Source of the DNA: an uncultured Alphaproteobacteria bacterium
GTDB lineage: Bacteria > Pseudomonadota > Alphaproteobacteria > Rhodospirillales > Rhodospirillaceae
Reading direction: 5' to 3'
Assembly: GCA_900079695.1 (NCBI GenBank)
Contig: LT599022.1
Coordinates: 1,759,245 to 1,823,244 of the forward strand
Length of the DNA: 64,000 bases
In this document: piece after piece, positions 11,931-21,210 of the stretch
Position numbering within the stretch: the stretch's first letter is position 1
Layout of the letters: each line of letters opens with the position of its first letter
Position numbers and translations under genes: made by a program
The notes under the pieces: generated by a model
What the model was told of the DNA's origin: nothing
The model's input: only the letters and a program-made list of their open reading frames with translations
Databases searched by the model: none

Positions 11931-12734
11931 TCAGGACTTCAACTTGTAGCCGATGCGGAACAGGTGCTGCGACCACCACAGCAGCCCGACGTTGCCCGCA
12001 GTGAGCACGCCGAGCTGTACCCACGCCCGCGCGCCGTCGACGCCGAGGAAGCCGCCGCGGAAGCCGTCGATCATGAAATAGAACGGGTTGATGTGGGCGA
12101 GCCAGCGCACCGCCTCGGGCAGATGGTCGACCGAATAGAAGGTGCCGGAGAGAAAGGACATCGGCATGATCACGAAGTTGGTGATCACCGTCGCCTGGTC
12201 GAACTTGTCGGCCCACACGCCGGTCAGCACTCCGACCGCCGCCATCATCACCGTGGCTTCGAGCGCGAACGCGAGCGCCATGAACGGCTGCGCCACCGGC
12301 ATCGGCGTGACCGCCGCGAGCGCCGCCAGCACCACGACGCCGCAGATCAAGCCGCGCACCATGCCGCCGCCGACGTAGGCGAGGGTCAGTTCCCAGGGCG
12401 AAAGCGGCGGCATCAGGATGTCGACGATGCTGCCCTGCACCTTCGAGATCACCAGCGACGAGGAGGTGTTGGCGAACGCGTTCTGGATCATCGTCATCAT
12501 CGCCAGCCCCGGCAGCAGGAACTGGTCGAACGGCACGCCGTCCATCTCGCGCCCGCCGCGGCCCATCGCCAAAGCGAAGATCGCCATGAAGATCAGGGTG
12601 GTGATCGCGGGTGCGGCGATCGTCTGCAGCCACACCTTCTGGAATCGCCGCACCTCCTTGACGAACAGGGTATAGCAGCCGATCCAGTTGATCGCGCCGA
12701 GGGGGGTCATGGTCGCGGGGAAATGCGGGGTCAT
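11931..12734 (-). CDS. ABC-2 type transporter permease
   Basis: A 267-residue inner-membrane protein with about six hydrophobic helices, of the ABC-2 class (like YadH or NodJ) that exports polysaccharides, lipids or drugs. Family features include the N-terminal cytoplasmic helix (YTLFVKEVRRFQKVW), SWxL-like SPWELTLAY and, near the end, SVDHLPEAVRWLAHINPFY. Such permeases pair with a separate ATPase; none is adjacent, which is unusual. The start is ATG 12734. It is divergent from recX. Confidence 0.85.
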   Translation of the reverse strand: MTPHFPATMTPLGAINWIGCYTLFVKEVRRFQKVWLQTIAAPAITTLIFMAIFALAMGRGGREMDGVPFDQFLLPGLAMMTMIQNAFANTSSSLVISKVQGSIVDILMPPLSPWELTLAYVGGGMVRGLICGVVVLAALAAVTPMPVAQPFMALAFALEATVMMAAVGVLTGVWADKFDQATVITNFVIMPMSFLSGTFYSVDHLPEAVRWLAHINPFYFMIDGFRGGFLGVDGARAWVQLGVLTAGNVGLLWWSQHLFRIGYKLKS

Positions 12735-12840
12735 TCACGGCACCTGAGAAATCGAATCCGGCAAGCATATGACATGCGCGGGCTTCCGCCTCAAGGCCCG
12801 GCCGATGGTCTTCGCCGCATGGCCGGTGTATAGTCCGCGC

Positions 12841-13413
12841 ATGTCTGACGCCAAACCCGCCCGCAAACCGCCGCGCCGGATCTCCGCCACGTCGCTTGAA
12901 AACGCCGCGTTGCATTATCTCGAACGCTTCGACAGCACCGCCCTCAACCTCCGCCGGGTGCTGGAGCGCAAGGTCCGCCGCGCGGCGACGCATCCCGATG
13001 CGGCGGTGGATGCCGAGCAGGCGGCGCAGTGGATCGCCGCGGTGGTGGCGAAGATGGTGCGCCTCGGCTACGTCGACGACCGCCGCACCGCGCGGATCAA
13101 GGCGGAAAGTCTGTTCCGCCGCGGCGTCGCGCCGACGATGATCCGCCGCCGCCTCGCCCTGCTCGGCGCCCCCGGCGACGCGGCGGACGAGGCCCTGGCG
13201 GCACTGGCCGATACCGCCGACGGCGACCTCGGCCTCGCCGCCGCCGTCACGCTGGCGCGGCGCAAGCGCCTCGGCCCGTTCGGCAAGGCGGAACTGCGCG
13301 CCGAACGGCGCGACCGCGACCTCGCCGCCCTCGGCCGCGCCGGATTCGATTGGGAGACCGCGCGCCGCGTCGTCGACGCCGCGCGCCCCGAAGACCTGGA
13401 GGCCGACGCCTGA
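12841..13413 (+). CDS. recX: RecX-family regulatory protein
   Basis: RecX binds RecA filaments and limits recombinase activity. This 190-residue protein is built of short helical repeats with the RecX pattern: LENAALHYLERF..LNLRRVLERKV, a second repeat around VRLGYVDDRRTARIKAESLFRRGVAPTMIRRRL, and a third near the end (FDWETARRVVDAA). The C-terminus is degenerate, as in alphaproteobacterial members. ATG 12841 is chosen; the frame is open further upstream without support. recA is not adjacent. Confidence 0.8.
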   Translation: MSDAKPARKPPRRISATSLENAALHYLERFDSTALNLRRVLERKVRRAATHPDAAVDAEQAAQWIAAVVAKMVRLGYVDDRRTARIKAESLFRRGVAPTMIRRRLALLGAPGDAADEALAALADTADGDLGLAAAVTLARRKRLGPFGKAELRAERRDRDLAALGRAGFDWETARRVVDAARPEDLEADA

Positions 13414-13416
13414 GGC

Positions 13417-13845
13417 TCAGGCGGGCGGATGCACCGGGATCGGCGCCACCTCGTAGGCGGCGCGGCCGTCGAGGGCGGAGGACAGGATCTTGGGCTTGAG
13501 GACGGTGCGCAGGTGCGCCACCACGCCGGCGCGAAACGCGGGCTTGACCAGCGCCCAGGTCACGTAGACCCCGCCCGAGCCCTCGAATTCCAGGAATTCC
13601 GGATCGTCGCGGGCGTCGAGGATCAGGCCGGCGATATCCTCGGTCGCGCCGACAAAGATCCAGCCCGGCCGCGCGCCGCGGTGAAAGAACGCGACGACGC
13701 CGCCGCGCCCGGCGAGATCGACCGGCGCGCCGCGCATATGCAAGAGTCGACAAAAGCGACCGCGCTCGTCCTTGCCCCACGGCAGGGTCATCGGACCGTC
13801 GAAATCGACTTCGACTTTGCTGTTTTGCCGGACTCCGAACCACAT
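13417..13845 (-). CDS. Hypothetical protein
   Basis: A 142-residue protein beginning MWFGVRQNSKVEVDF, with a well-placed GGGGGAGG ribosome site eight bases before ATG 13845. It is acidic-aromatic, with no signal peptide or membrane helix. A short middle stretch (VAFFHRGARPGWIFVGATEDI) is faintly like a GIY-YIG core, but the catalytic Arg context is not convincing, so no function is claimed. Its stop lies 3 bases beyond the convergent recX stop, and it is divergent from the cupin_5 gene across an AT-rich region. Confidence 0.6.
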   Translation of the reverse strand: MWFGVRQNSKVEVDFDGPMTLPWGKDERGRFCRLLHMRGAPVDLAGRGGVVAFFHRGARPGWIFVGATEDIAGLILDARDDPEFLEFEGSGGVYVTWALVKPAFRAGVVAHLRTVLKPKILSSALDGRAAYEVAPIPVHPPA

Positions 13846-13911
13846 CTCATAGTCCTCCCCCAAGAGTCCGCCCCGGGTCTTGGCCGGGAAGCCCGACGCG
13901 ATTGACGCTCG

Positions 13912-13973
13912 ACTGAGTTGAATAACTGAGTTGAATAATAGAGTATGTAACCGAATCGGCATATATATTCAAC
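13912..13973. promoter_or_regulatory. Tandem 13-bp repeat with inverted half-site in an AT-rich divergent promoter region
   Basis: The 13-mer ACTGAGTTGAATA occurs twice head to tail at 13912-13937. The core TTGAATA recurs in inverted form (TATTCAA) at 13967-13973. The segment is strikingly AT-rich for this genome and lies between divergent starts at 13845 and 13995. This suggests a cooperative repressor or activator site, but which protein binds is unknown. Confidence 0.45.
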
Positions 13974-13994
13974 ACATCTTGTCCGGGAGCCGCC

Positions 13995-14489
13995 ATGGAT
14001 GCCATCGCCGAGGACCTGATCGCCCGTCTCGGTCTCCAACCCCACCCCGAGGAGGGCGGCTGGTTCGCCGAAACCTATCGTGCCGGCGCCGTCGACACGC
14101 CCGCCGGACCGCGCGCGGTGGCGACGCAGATCTACTACCTGCTCACCCCCGAGACGATGTCGGCGATGCACAAGGTCGCCCACGACGAGATGTTCCACTT
14201 CTACCTCGGCGATGCGGTGGAGCAGCTCCGCCTGTTTTCCGACGGCCGCAGCGAATGGGTGATCCTGGGGCAGGACGTCCCAGGCGGACAGGCGGTGCAG
14301 AGCCTGGTTCCGGCCGGCGTATGGCAGGGGGCGCGGCTGCTGCCGGGCGGCCGCTTCGCGCTGATGGGATGCACCGTCGCGCCGGGATTCGACTTCGCCG
14401 ACTACGAACACGGCGCGCGCGACCGCCTGATCGCGCGCTGGCCCGCCGCGGCAGCCGGGATCACCGCGCTGACGCGGGATAGCCGGTGA
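13995..14489 (+). CDS. Cupin_5 (DUF985) family protein
   Basis: A 164-residue single-domain beta-barrel protein. It shows the family signature EEGGWFAETYR near the N-terminus, then IYYLLTPETMSAMHKVAHDEMFHFYLGDAVEQL with the conserved histidines and acidic residues, and CTVAPGFDFADYEHG near the end. The enzymatic role of the family is not settled, though it resembles sugar-binding or isomerase cupins. Its last 29 bases overlap the 3' end of the convergent glycosyltransferase gene. Confidence 0.88.
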   Translation: MDAIAEDLIARLGLQPHPEEGGWFAETYRAGAVDTPAGPRAVATQIYYLLTPETMSAMHKVAHDEMFHFYLGDAVEQLRLFSDGRSEWVILGQDVPGGQAVQSLVPAGVWQGARLLPGGRFALMGCTVAPGFDFADYEHGARDRLIARWPAAAAGITALTRDSR

Positions 14490-15960
14490 ACCGGCCCATG
14501 CGGTAGAGGTTGAGGCGGATCGCGTAGTCCTTGTGGATCGGCACCGACACCGACACCGGACCGCGCACCGGCCCCGAGAACGCGCCCGCGAACTCCGCGA
14601 CATCGTCCTTGCGGGTCGCCAGCACCACCTCGCGGCCGACGTAGCCCTTGAGGTCGGCGGTCAGATCGTAATGGTCGTCGATCCGCCCGTCGGGGTTCCA
14701 CTTCGCCAGCGGCGGCTGCGGCGGCGGCAGGTAGTAGAGCATCGGCGTCAGGGTCTTGCGTTCGTCGAACGCGAGCACCGCGCCCGCGGCGACGTCGGGC
14801 GCGAGGGTCCGCGCCAGCGCCTGGCCGAGGCGGTCCCAGCCGCGCACCCGCTTGATCGGATCGGTTCGGGCGGTGAGATCGAAGCCGACCGCCCCGGCGA
14901 TGCCGTCGAAGTTGAGCAGCACCAGCGCGACCGCGAGGTGGAGCGCGATCGCCGCCTTGACCCACACCTGCCGCCGCGGCCAGAGCGCCGTCACCACCCA
15001 CACCGATCCCGCCACGTAGGCCGGGGCCGACCAGTTGGCGTTGGCGCGGGAGAGAAAGCCCTCGACCGTCATCACCGCGAGGATCGGCAGCACGAAGGCG
15101 GCGAGGAAACGCGTGTCCGCCGACGCCGGGCGGCGCAGCGCCGCCCACGCCAGCGCCAGCAGCGCCGCGAACGGGATCGGCCCGAACACCCCGAACTGCG
15201 CGCCGAAGAAGGCGAGGCCGTTGCCGGGATGGAAGCCGCTGTCGCCGAGGTTGGCGTTGGCCTGGGTGTGGTGGAACGAGACGAAGCCGTTGGCGGCGTT
15301 CCACGCCACGTTCGGCGCGAACACCGCCGCGCCGAGCGCGAGCGCCAGCCACGGCCCGGGCCGCAGCCACACCCGGCGCCACCCGGGCACCCACAGGGTC
15401 GCCACCAGCATGCCGCCGACGAACGCCACCATCGCATATTTCGCGAGCATGCCGACGCCGATCGCGAGCCCGAGCCCGAGCCACGCGGGCAGCGCGCGGC
15501 GGCCTTCGCCCTCGGCTGAGAGCGCGGCGTGCAACGCCACCAGCGCCCATCCCCAAGCGCACATCAGGAACGGGTCGGTGGAGATCAGCATCGCCGACAC
15601 CGTCACCCCCGGCAGGGTGAGGAACAGCAGCATCGCGATCAGCGCGGCGCGGCCGCCCGCCAGCCTGCGCGCGAGCGCGAAGATCGCGAGCCCGGTGCCC
15701 GCGTGGGCGAGCGGCGAGCCGAGGCGGATCGCCCATTCGCCGTCGCCGAACAGCGCGGTGGTGGCGGCGATCGCCCACGCCACCAGCGGCGGCTTGGAGA
15801 AGTAGCCCCACGCCGGGTCGAGCGCCCACGACCAGTACTGCGCCTCGTCGAACGACAGGTTGAGCGGCGAGGCGGCCAGCTCGACGGCGCGCCACAGCAG
15901 GATCGCCACCGTCGCGGCGAACGCCGCGCCCCAGCCGGGTTGGGTGCGGGCCTCGGCCAT
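14461..15960 (-). CDS. PMT/ArnT-type glycosyltransferase (GT39/GT83-like), membrane protein
   Basis: A 499-residue integral membrane protein with about ten N-terminal helices and a soluble C-terminal part. The first periplasmic loop has the acidic motif LSFDEAQYWSWA, matching the catalytic Asp-Glu of polyprenyl-phosphate-sugar-dependent transferases, and YFSKPPLVAWAIA follows as in ArnT/PMT relatives. It probably moves a sugar from a lipid-phosphate carrier to a lipid or protein on the outer face of the inner membrane; the acceptor is unknown. ATG 15960 shares one base with the lptG stop (TGATG), so the genes are coupled. Confidence 0.88.
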   Translation of the reverse strand: MAEARTQPGWGAAFAATVAILLWRAVELAASPLNLSFDEAQYWSWALDPAWGYFSKPPLVAWAIAATTALFGDGEWAIRLGSPLAHAGTGLAIFALARRLAGGRAALIAMLLFLTLPGVTVSAMLISTDPFLMCAWGWALVALHAALSAEGEGRRALPAWLGLGLAIGVGMLAKYAMVAFVGGMLVATLWVPGWRRVWLRPGPWLALALGAAVFAPNVAWNAANGFVSFHHTQANANLGDSGFHPGNGLAFFGAQFGVFGPIPFAALLALAWAALRRPASADTRFLAAFVLPILAVMTVEGFLSRANANWSAPAYVAGSVWVVTALWPRRQVWVKAAIALHLAVALVLLNFDGIAGAVGFDLTARTDPIKRVRGWDRLGQALARTLAPDVAAGAVLAFDERKTLTPMLYYLPPPQPPLAKWNPDGRIDDHYDLTADLKGYVGREVVLATRKDDVAEFAGAFSGPVRGPVSVSVPIHKDYAIRLNLYRMGRFTGYPASAR

Positions 15961-17063
15961 CAGCCGTCCTCCTGATGGAACACCACCGCGAGCGAGATCA
16001 GCAGCGTCACCACCACCGGGCTCCAGGCGGCGAGGAACACCGGCAGCGACGACGAGATGCCGAGCGCGTAGGTGACGCGGGTGAAGAAATAGAAGCCGAA
16101 CCCGACCCCGACCCCCGCGACCACGCGCGCGAGCAACCCGCCCTTGCGGACGTTGGGATTGAGCGAGAACACCGCGGCGACGAACACCATCGCCACCAGC
16201 AGCAGCGGCGACGCCAGCAGCGCATGCCACGCCAGCAGGTGGCGGTGCGCCGAGAATCCGGCGGATTCGAAGAATTTGATGAAGCCCGGCAACTCCCAGA
16301 ACGACAGGCTCGCGGGCGAGGAGAACTTCTCCTGGATCTTGCCGAGGGTCAGCGTCGTCGGCTGACGGAGTTCGGCGGCGTGGCGGCTGGGCTCGCCCGC
16401 CTTCAGGATCCAGACGTCCGCCAGCAGCAGCGTGCGGTCGTGGATCGCGCCCTCCTCCGCCTCGTAGCGGCCGATCAGGCGGCCGTCGCTCCCGAGCGAC
16501 AGCACGCTGACGCCGCGCATCGTCAGCTCGCCGCCGCGCTGCCGCACGCCGTCGGCGTGGATCACCGCCTGGCCGCCCTGCGGGGTCGCCTCGCGCATCC
16601 ACAGCCCGCCGCCGGAGGAGAAGCTGAGCGGATTGTCGCCGCGCATCTTGAGCGCGTCCTCCATCCGCTCGTACTCGCGATACATCGCCGCGCCCACCGG
16701 ATTGAGCACCGCGAGGTTGAACGCGCCGAACAGCGTCACCACGATCAGCACCGGCGCGAGGAACTGCCACGCCGACACCCCGACGGCGCGGATCACCACC
16801 AGCTCGTTGGTGCGGGTGAGCCGCCAGAACGCGATCATCGCGCCCAGCATCACCGCGAACGGCAGGACCGTGGCGAGCATCTGCGGCATCTTCAGCACCG
16901 CCATCTCCAGCACCACGCCGAGCCCGCCCTCGCCGTTCATCCGGCGCAGCAGTTCGATGCTGTCGAACAGCAGGGTCACGCCGATGATGCCGAGCAGGGT
17001 GAACAGGAACGCGAGCGCGAAATTGCGCGCGACGTAGAGGCTGATGATCGGTGACAGTCGCAT
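15960..17063 (-). CDS. lptG: LPS export permease LptG (YjgP/YjgQ family)
   Basis: One of the two inner-membrane permeases of the LptB2FG exporter, which extracts lipopolysaccharide toward LptC. The 367-residue protein has the family layout: three N-terminal helices (LYVARNFALAFLFTLLG), a cytoplasmic coupling segment (RTNELVVIRAVGVS), a large periplasmic beta-jellyroll domain at about 130-270, and three C-terminal helices. LptG rather than LptF is favoured by order and sequence, but not proven. An lptF partner is not adjacent; a glycosyltransferase follows instead. Confidence 0.85.
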   Translation of the reverse strand: MRLSPIISLYVARNFALAFLFTLLGIIGVTLLFDSIELLRRMNGEGGLGVVLEMAVLKMPQMLATVLPFAVMLGAMIAFWRLTRTNELVVIRAVGVSAWQFLAPVLIVVTLFGAFNLAVLNPVGAAMYREYERMEDALKMRGDNPLSFSSGGGLWMREATPQGGQAVIHADGVRQRGGELTMRGVSVLSLGSDGRLIGRYEAEEGAIHDRTLLLADVWILKAGEPSRHAAELRQPTTLTLGKIQEKFSSPASLSFWELPGFIKFFESAGFSAHRHLLAWHALLASPLLLVAMVFVAAVFSLNPNVRKGGLLARVVAGVGVGFGFYFFTRVTYALGISSSLPVFLAAWSPVVVTLLISLAVVFHQEDG

Positions 17064-17181
17064 TCCTGCGTTCCGTTGGTTACACTCGGCGGCGCCGCGA
17101 CCAGAACCTTCCCCGAAGCACCGCGACACCGCAACCCGAAAACCGACCGGCCGACGGTCCCGAACAGGAAAGGACGAACCC

Positions 17182-17754
17182 ATGGTCCAGCTCACGCGCA
17201 TTTATACCCGAGGCGGAGACAAGGGAAAGACCTCTTTGGGCGACGGATCCCGCGTCAACAAGGGCTCGCTGCGCGTCTCCTCCTACGGCACGGTGGACGA
17301 AGCCAACGGCGTGATCGGCCTCGCGCGGCTGCACACCAAGGACGACCCGGACGCCGACGCGATGCTGGCGCGCATCCAGAACGATCTCTTCGACCTCGGC
17401 GCCGATCTCTGCACGCCGATCAAGGAGAACGAGGACCCGGCGATGGCGCTGCGCGTCAAGCCCGAGCAGGTCAAGCGCCTGGAGACCGAGATCGACGCGA
17501 TGAACGCCGAACTTCAGCCCCTGAAGTCGTTCATCCTGCCGGGCGGCTCGCCCGCCGCGGCGTATCTCCACCTCGCGCGCTCGGTGGTGCGCCGGGCGGA
17601 ACGCGAGATGTCGGTGCTGATCGACCAGGAGCCGGTCAACCCGGAAGCGTTGAAATACGCCAACCGCCTGTCCGACCACCTGTTCGTGATCGCCCGCTAT
17701 CTCAACGACAAGGGCACCGCCGACGTCCTCTGGGTGCCCGGCGCGAATCGCTGA
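17182..17754 (+). CDS. pduO: PduO-type cob(I)alamin adenosyltransferase
   Basis: Transfers the 5'-deoxyadenosyl group of ATP to cob(I)alamin, making adenosylcobalamin. The 190-residue helical protein has the N-terminal ATP loop (YTRGGDKGKTSLGDG), the VDEANGVIGLAR helix and the conserved active-site RRAERE and NRLSDHLFVIAR segments. ATG 17182 is divergent from lptG. Its product is the cofactor that the nearby NrdJ needs, and etfBA follow on the same strand. Alternative names in use are cobO-like, atr or mmaB. Confidence 0.95.
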   Translation: MVQLTRIYTRGGDKGKTSLGDGSRVNKGSLRVSSYGTVDEANGVIGLARLHTKDDPDADAMLARIQNDLFDLGADLCTPIKENEDPAMALRVKPEQVKRLETEIDAMNAELQPLKSFILPGGSPAAAYLHLARSVVRRAEREMSVLIDQEPVNPEALKYANRLSDHLFVIARYLNDKGTADVLWVPGANR

Positions 17755-17858
17755 GCCCGGGCGCAACTAAGACTTTTTTTTGCGGGCGGGAGCGCGTAGC
17801 CTCCCCCTCCGGGGGCCGGGCACCCGTGCCCGCGTGATTTTTCGAGTGGAGCGTGCGC

Positions 17859-18611
17859 ATGAAGCTTCTCGTCGCGATCAAGCGGGTCGTCGACTACAAC
17901 GTCAGGATCCGCATCAAGCCGGACGGCTCCGGCGTCGACACCGCGAACCTCAAGATGTCGATGAACCCGTTCGACGAGATCGCGGTCGAGGAAGCGGTGC
18001 GCTGGAAGGAACGGGGCCAGGCCGCCGAAGTGGTGGCGGTGAGCGTCGGCCCGCAGGGCGCGCAGGACACCCTGCGCACCGCGCTGGCGATGGGCGCGGA
18101 TCGCGCGATCCTGGTGCAGGCGGATGCCGAGGTCGAACCGCTCGCGGTGGCGAAGATCCTGAAGGCGGTCGCGCTCCGCGAAGCCCCCGACGTGGTGCTG
18201 ATGGGCAAGCAGGCGATCGACGACGACGCCAACCAGACCGGGCAGATGCTCGCGGCGCTGCTCGACTGGCCGCAGGGCACCTTCATCTCCGAAGCCGCGC
18301 CCGACGGCAACGGCCGCGTCACCCTGGTGCGCGAGGTCGACGGCGGGCTCGAAACCCTGTCGCTGGCGCTGCCGTGCGTGCTCACCACCGATCTCCGCCT
18401 CAACGAGCCGCGCTACGCATCGCTTCCCAACATCATGAAGGCGAAGAAGAAACCCCTCGACGTCACGACCCCCGAGGCGCTCGGGATCTCGGTCGCGCCG
18501 CGGCTGACGCTGCTCAAGGTGGAAGCGCCGCCGAGCCGCAAGGCGGGGGTGATGGTCGCCTCGGTGGACGAACTCGTCGACAGGCTCAAGAACGAAGCGA
18601 AGGTGCTCTGA
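17859..18611 (+). CDS. etfB: Electron transfer flavoprotein beta subunit
   Basis: With EtfA forms the soluble ETF dimer that takes electrons from acyl-CoA and other dehydrogenases and passes them to ETF:quinone oxidoreductase. The 250-residue protein begins [14 protein letters not shown] and has the AMP-site region ([19 protein letters not shown]) and the signature [19 protein letters not shown] used by partner dehydrogenases. ATG 17859 has GGAG eight bases upstream. The stop shares a base with etfA's start (TGATG). Confidence 0.97.
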   Translation: MKLLVAIKRVVDYNVRIRIKPDGSGVDTANLKMSMNPFDEIAVEEAVRWKERGQAAEVVAVSVGPQGAQDTLRTALAMGADRAILVQADAEVEPLAVAKILKAVALREAPDVVLMGKQAIDDDANQTGQMLAALLDWPQGTFISEAAPDGNGRVTLVREVDGGLETLSLALPCVLTTDLRLNEPRYASLPNIMKAKKKPLDVTTPEALGISVAPRLTLLKVEAPPSRKAGVMVASVDELVDRLKNEAKVL

Positions 18612-19543
18612 TGCGCGCCCTGGTCCTCGCCGAACACGACAACCGCTCCCTCAAGCCCGCCACCGCCGCCGCCGTCGCCGCCGCCGCCCAACTCGGCGGC
18701 ACGGTCGACGTTCTGGTCGCCGGATGCGACGCCGCGGCGGCGGCCGCCGCCGCGGCGAAGCTCGCGGGCGTGCGCCGGGTTCTGGTCGCCGACGACGCGG
18801 CGTTCGCGGAAATGCTCGCCGAGCCCGCCGCCGCGCTGATCGTCGGCCTCGCGGCGGATTACGACGCCCTGCTCGCCCCCGCCACCGCCACCGGCAAGAA
18901 CGTGATGCCGCGGGTCGCGGCGCTGCTCGACGTCCAGCAGATTTCCGAGATCGTCGCGGTGGTCGCGCCCGACACCTTCGTCCGCCCGATCTACGCCGGC
19001 AACGCGCTGGCGACGGTGAAGTCGACGGATGCGAAGCTGGCGATCACCGTCCGCACCCCGGCGTTCGCCCCGGCCGAGGAAACCGGCGCGGCGGAGATCG
19101 TGGCGGTCGCCGCCCCCGCCGACGGCGGCGCATCGCGCTTCCTCGAACGGCGCGTCACCGAATCCGTGCGCCCCGACCTCACCGCCGCGCGGGTGGTGGT
19201 GGCGGGCGGCCGCGGCATCGGCTCCGACGGCGCGTTCGCGCTGGTCTCGCAGCTCGCCGACGTGCTGGGCGGCGCGGTCGGCGCCAGCCGCGCCGCGGTC
19301 GACGCCGGGTTCATTCCCAACGACGCCCAGGTCGGCCAAACCGGCAAGATCGTCGCCCCCGACCTCTACATCGCCGTCGGCATCTCGGGCGCGATCCAGC
19401 ACCTCGCCGGGATGAAGGATTCCAAGGTGATCGTCGCGATCAACAAGGACGCCGAGGCACCGATCTTCCAGGTCGCCGACTACGGCCTGGTGGCCGACGT
19501 GTTCGAGGCGGTGCCGGCGCTGATCGCGCGCCTGAACGCCTGA
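18611..19543 (+). CDS. etfA: Electron transfer flavoprotein alpha subunit
   Basis: The FAD-binding subunit of ETF, 310 residues. An Ala-rich N-terminal domain is followed by the FAD domain, with GGRGIG, the [20 protein letters not shown] stretch, [17 protein letters not shown], and the C-terminal [18 protein letters not shown] typical of EtfA. It overlaps etfB by one base, and a membrane glycosyltransferase gene follows nine bases later, so transcription may read through into envelope genes. Confidence 0.97.
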   Translation: MRALVLAEHDNRSLKPATAAAVAAAAQLGGTVDVLVAGCDAAAAAAAAAKLAGVRRVLVADDAAFAEMLAEPAAALIVGLAADYDALLAPATATGKNVMPRVAALLDVQQISEIVAVVAPDTFVRPIYAGNALATVKSTDAKLAITVRTPAFAPAEETGAAEIVAVAAPADGGASRFLERRVTESVRPDLTAARVVVAGGRGIGSDGAFALVSQLADVLGGAVGASRAAVDAGFIPNDAQVGQTGKIVAPDLYIAVGISGAIQHLAGMKDSKVIVAINKDAEAPIFQVADYGLVADVFEAVPALIARLNA

Positions 19544-19551
19544 GGCCCGCC

Positions 19552-21210
19552 TTGCACCGCCTGCTCACCGGGATCCGCCCGTATCTTGCGCTGCTGCTGC
19601 TGTGCCTCGGGCTTTACGTCCCCGGGCAGTCGGCGGTGCCGCCGCTCGACCGCGACGAATCCCGCTATATGCAGGCGTCGAAGCAGATGCTGGAAAGCGG
19701 AGATTTCGTCGCCATCCGCTTCCAGGATACGCCGCGCAACAAGAAGCCGGTGGGAATCTACTGGGCGCAGGCGGCCGCGGTCGCCGCGCTTTCCGACCCC
19801 GCCTCCCCCTCCCCCTGGCCCTACCGTCTGCCCTCGTGGCTCGGCGCGACCGCCGCGGTGCTGATGACCTTCGGCTTCGGCAAGCACCTCTTCGGCCGCG
19901 GCGTCGCCTTCGCGGGCGCGGGCCTGCTCGCCGCCTCGCTGATCCTCGTCGCCGAGGCGCACCAGGCGAAGACCGACGCCGCCCTGCTCGCCTGCGTGGT
20001 CGCGGCGATGGGGGTGTTCGGGCGGCTCTATCTCCAGGCGCGCAAGGGCCCGGCGGTGCCCGCGTGGCAGATCGCGGCGATGTGGCTCGCGCTCGGCGCC
20101 GGAATGCTGATCAAGGGGCCGGTGCCGGTGATGGTGATGGGGCTCGCCGCCCTCGCCCTGGTCGCCGCCGACCGCCGCTGGCGCTGGCTCGGCACCGCGC
20201 GGCCGGTTACCGGCCTCACCCTCGCCCTCGCGGTGGTGGCGCCCTGGATGCTCGCCCTCGCGGCGAGCCCGCAGGCGGATTTCGTCTCCGCCGCGGTCAA
20301 GGAGGACCTGATCCCCAAGCTCCTCGGCGGCCAGGAGGCGCACGGCGGCTTCCCGGGGCTTTATCTTGCCCTCGCCCTCGCCACCCTGTGGCCGGGCTCG
20401 CTGTTCCTGATCCCCGCGGCGGTCCGCTCCTGGCGGATGCGCGGCGAACCGGCGGTGCGGTTCTGCCTCGCCTGGATCGTGCCGTCGTGGCTCGTCTTCG
20501 AACTGGTGCCGACCAAGCTGCCGCACTATCCGCTGCCGCTCTATCCGGCGGTGTGCCTGCTGATCGCCGCCGCCCTGTTCGCGGTGCGCGAGCCCGCCTA
20601 CGCGCTGCTCTCCAAGGGCTGGCAGAAGGCGGTGGGCGGCATCTGGGCGCTGGTCGGCGTCGTGCTCGCCGCCGCCGCGCTGGCGCTGCCGGTGCTCTAC
20701 GGCGAGGGTTTCGCCTGGATCTCGGTGCCCACCGCCGCCTGCGCCGCCCTCGCCGCGGCGCTGCCGCTGCGCAAGTCGTGGTCCGGGCTGCACCTGCCCG
20801 CCGCCGCGCTGGCGGTGCTGCTGGCGGTGCCGACCTATGCCGGAGTGTTCCAGGGGGTGATGCCGCACCTCGACCGCCTGTGGATCGCGCCGCGCCTCGC
20901 CGACGCCGTCCGCGCGGTCGCCCCCGCGGACGCGCCGGTGGTCCTCTCCGGATATTCGGAGCCGAGCGCGGTGTTCCTGATCGGCACCGGCACCCGCCTC
21001 GTTTCCGCCGAGGCGGTGGCCGACGCCCTCGCCGCCGACCCCGGTGCGGTCGGCGTCGTCGACGCGCGCGACCTGCCCGCCTTCCGCGCGCGCGCCGAAG
21101 CCCTCGGCCTGCCGCCGCTCGCCCCCCGCACCGAGGTGCGGGGGTTCAACTACTCCAAGGGGCGCGAACTCGATCTCCAGGTGTTCCGCCGCGACGGACC
21201 CGTGCCATGA
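19552..21210 (+). CDS. ArnT-like membrane glycosyltransferase (GT83/PMT family)
   Basis: A 552-residue inner-membrane protein with about a dozen helices. The catalytic first loop carries [20 protein letters not shown] (Asp-Glu pair), followed by [13 protein letters not shown], the pattern of ArnT-type enzymes that transfer aminoarabinose or other sugars from undecaprenyl phosphate to lipid A. The donor and acceptor here are not identifiable. The start is TTG 19552 with GAGG seven bases upstream; no ATG or GTG fits. Its stop overlaps the following PAP2 gene as ATGA, so both are probably made together. Confidence 0.88.
   Translation: MHRLLTGIRPYLALLLLCLGLYVPGQSAVPPLDRDESRYMQASKQMLESGDFVAIRFQDTPRNKKPVGIYWAQAAAVAALSDPASPSPWPYRLPSWLGATAAVLMTFGFGKHLFGRGVAFAGAGLLAASLILVAEAHQAKTDAALLACVVAAMGVFGRLYLQARKGPAVPAWQIAAMWLALGAGMLIKGPVPVMVMGLAALALVAADRRWRWLGTARPVTGLTLALAVVAPWMLALAASPQADFVSAAVKEDLIPKLLGGQEAHGGFPGLYLALALATLWPGSLFLIPAAVRSWRMRGEPAVRFCLAWIVPSWLVFELVPTKLPHYPLPLYPAVCLLIAAALFAVREPAYALLSKGWQKAVGGIWALVGVVLAAAALALPVLYGEGFAWISVPTAACAALAAALPLRKSWSGLHLPAAALAVLLAVPTYAGVFQGVMPHLDRLWIAPRLADAVRAVAPADAPVVLSGYSEPSAVFLIGTGTRLVSAEAVADALAADPGAVGVVDARDLPAFRARAEALGLPPLAPRTEVRGFNYSKGRELDLQVFRRDGPVP

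Noticed and set aside
13417-13845. GIY-YIG endonuclease assignment for the hypothetical protein
   Set aside because: The likeness rests on about 20 residues, and the catalytic Arg and Glu cannot be placed.
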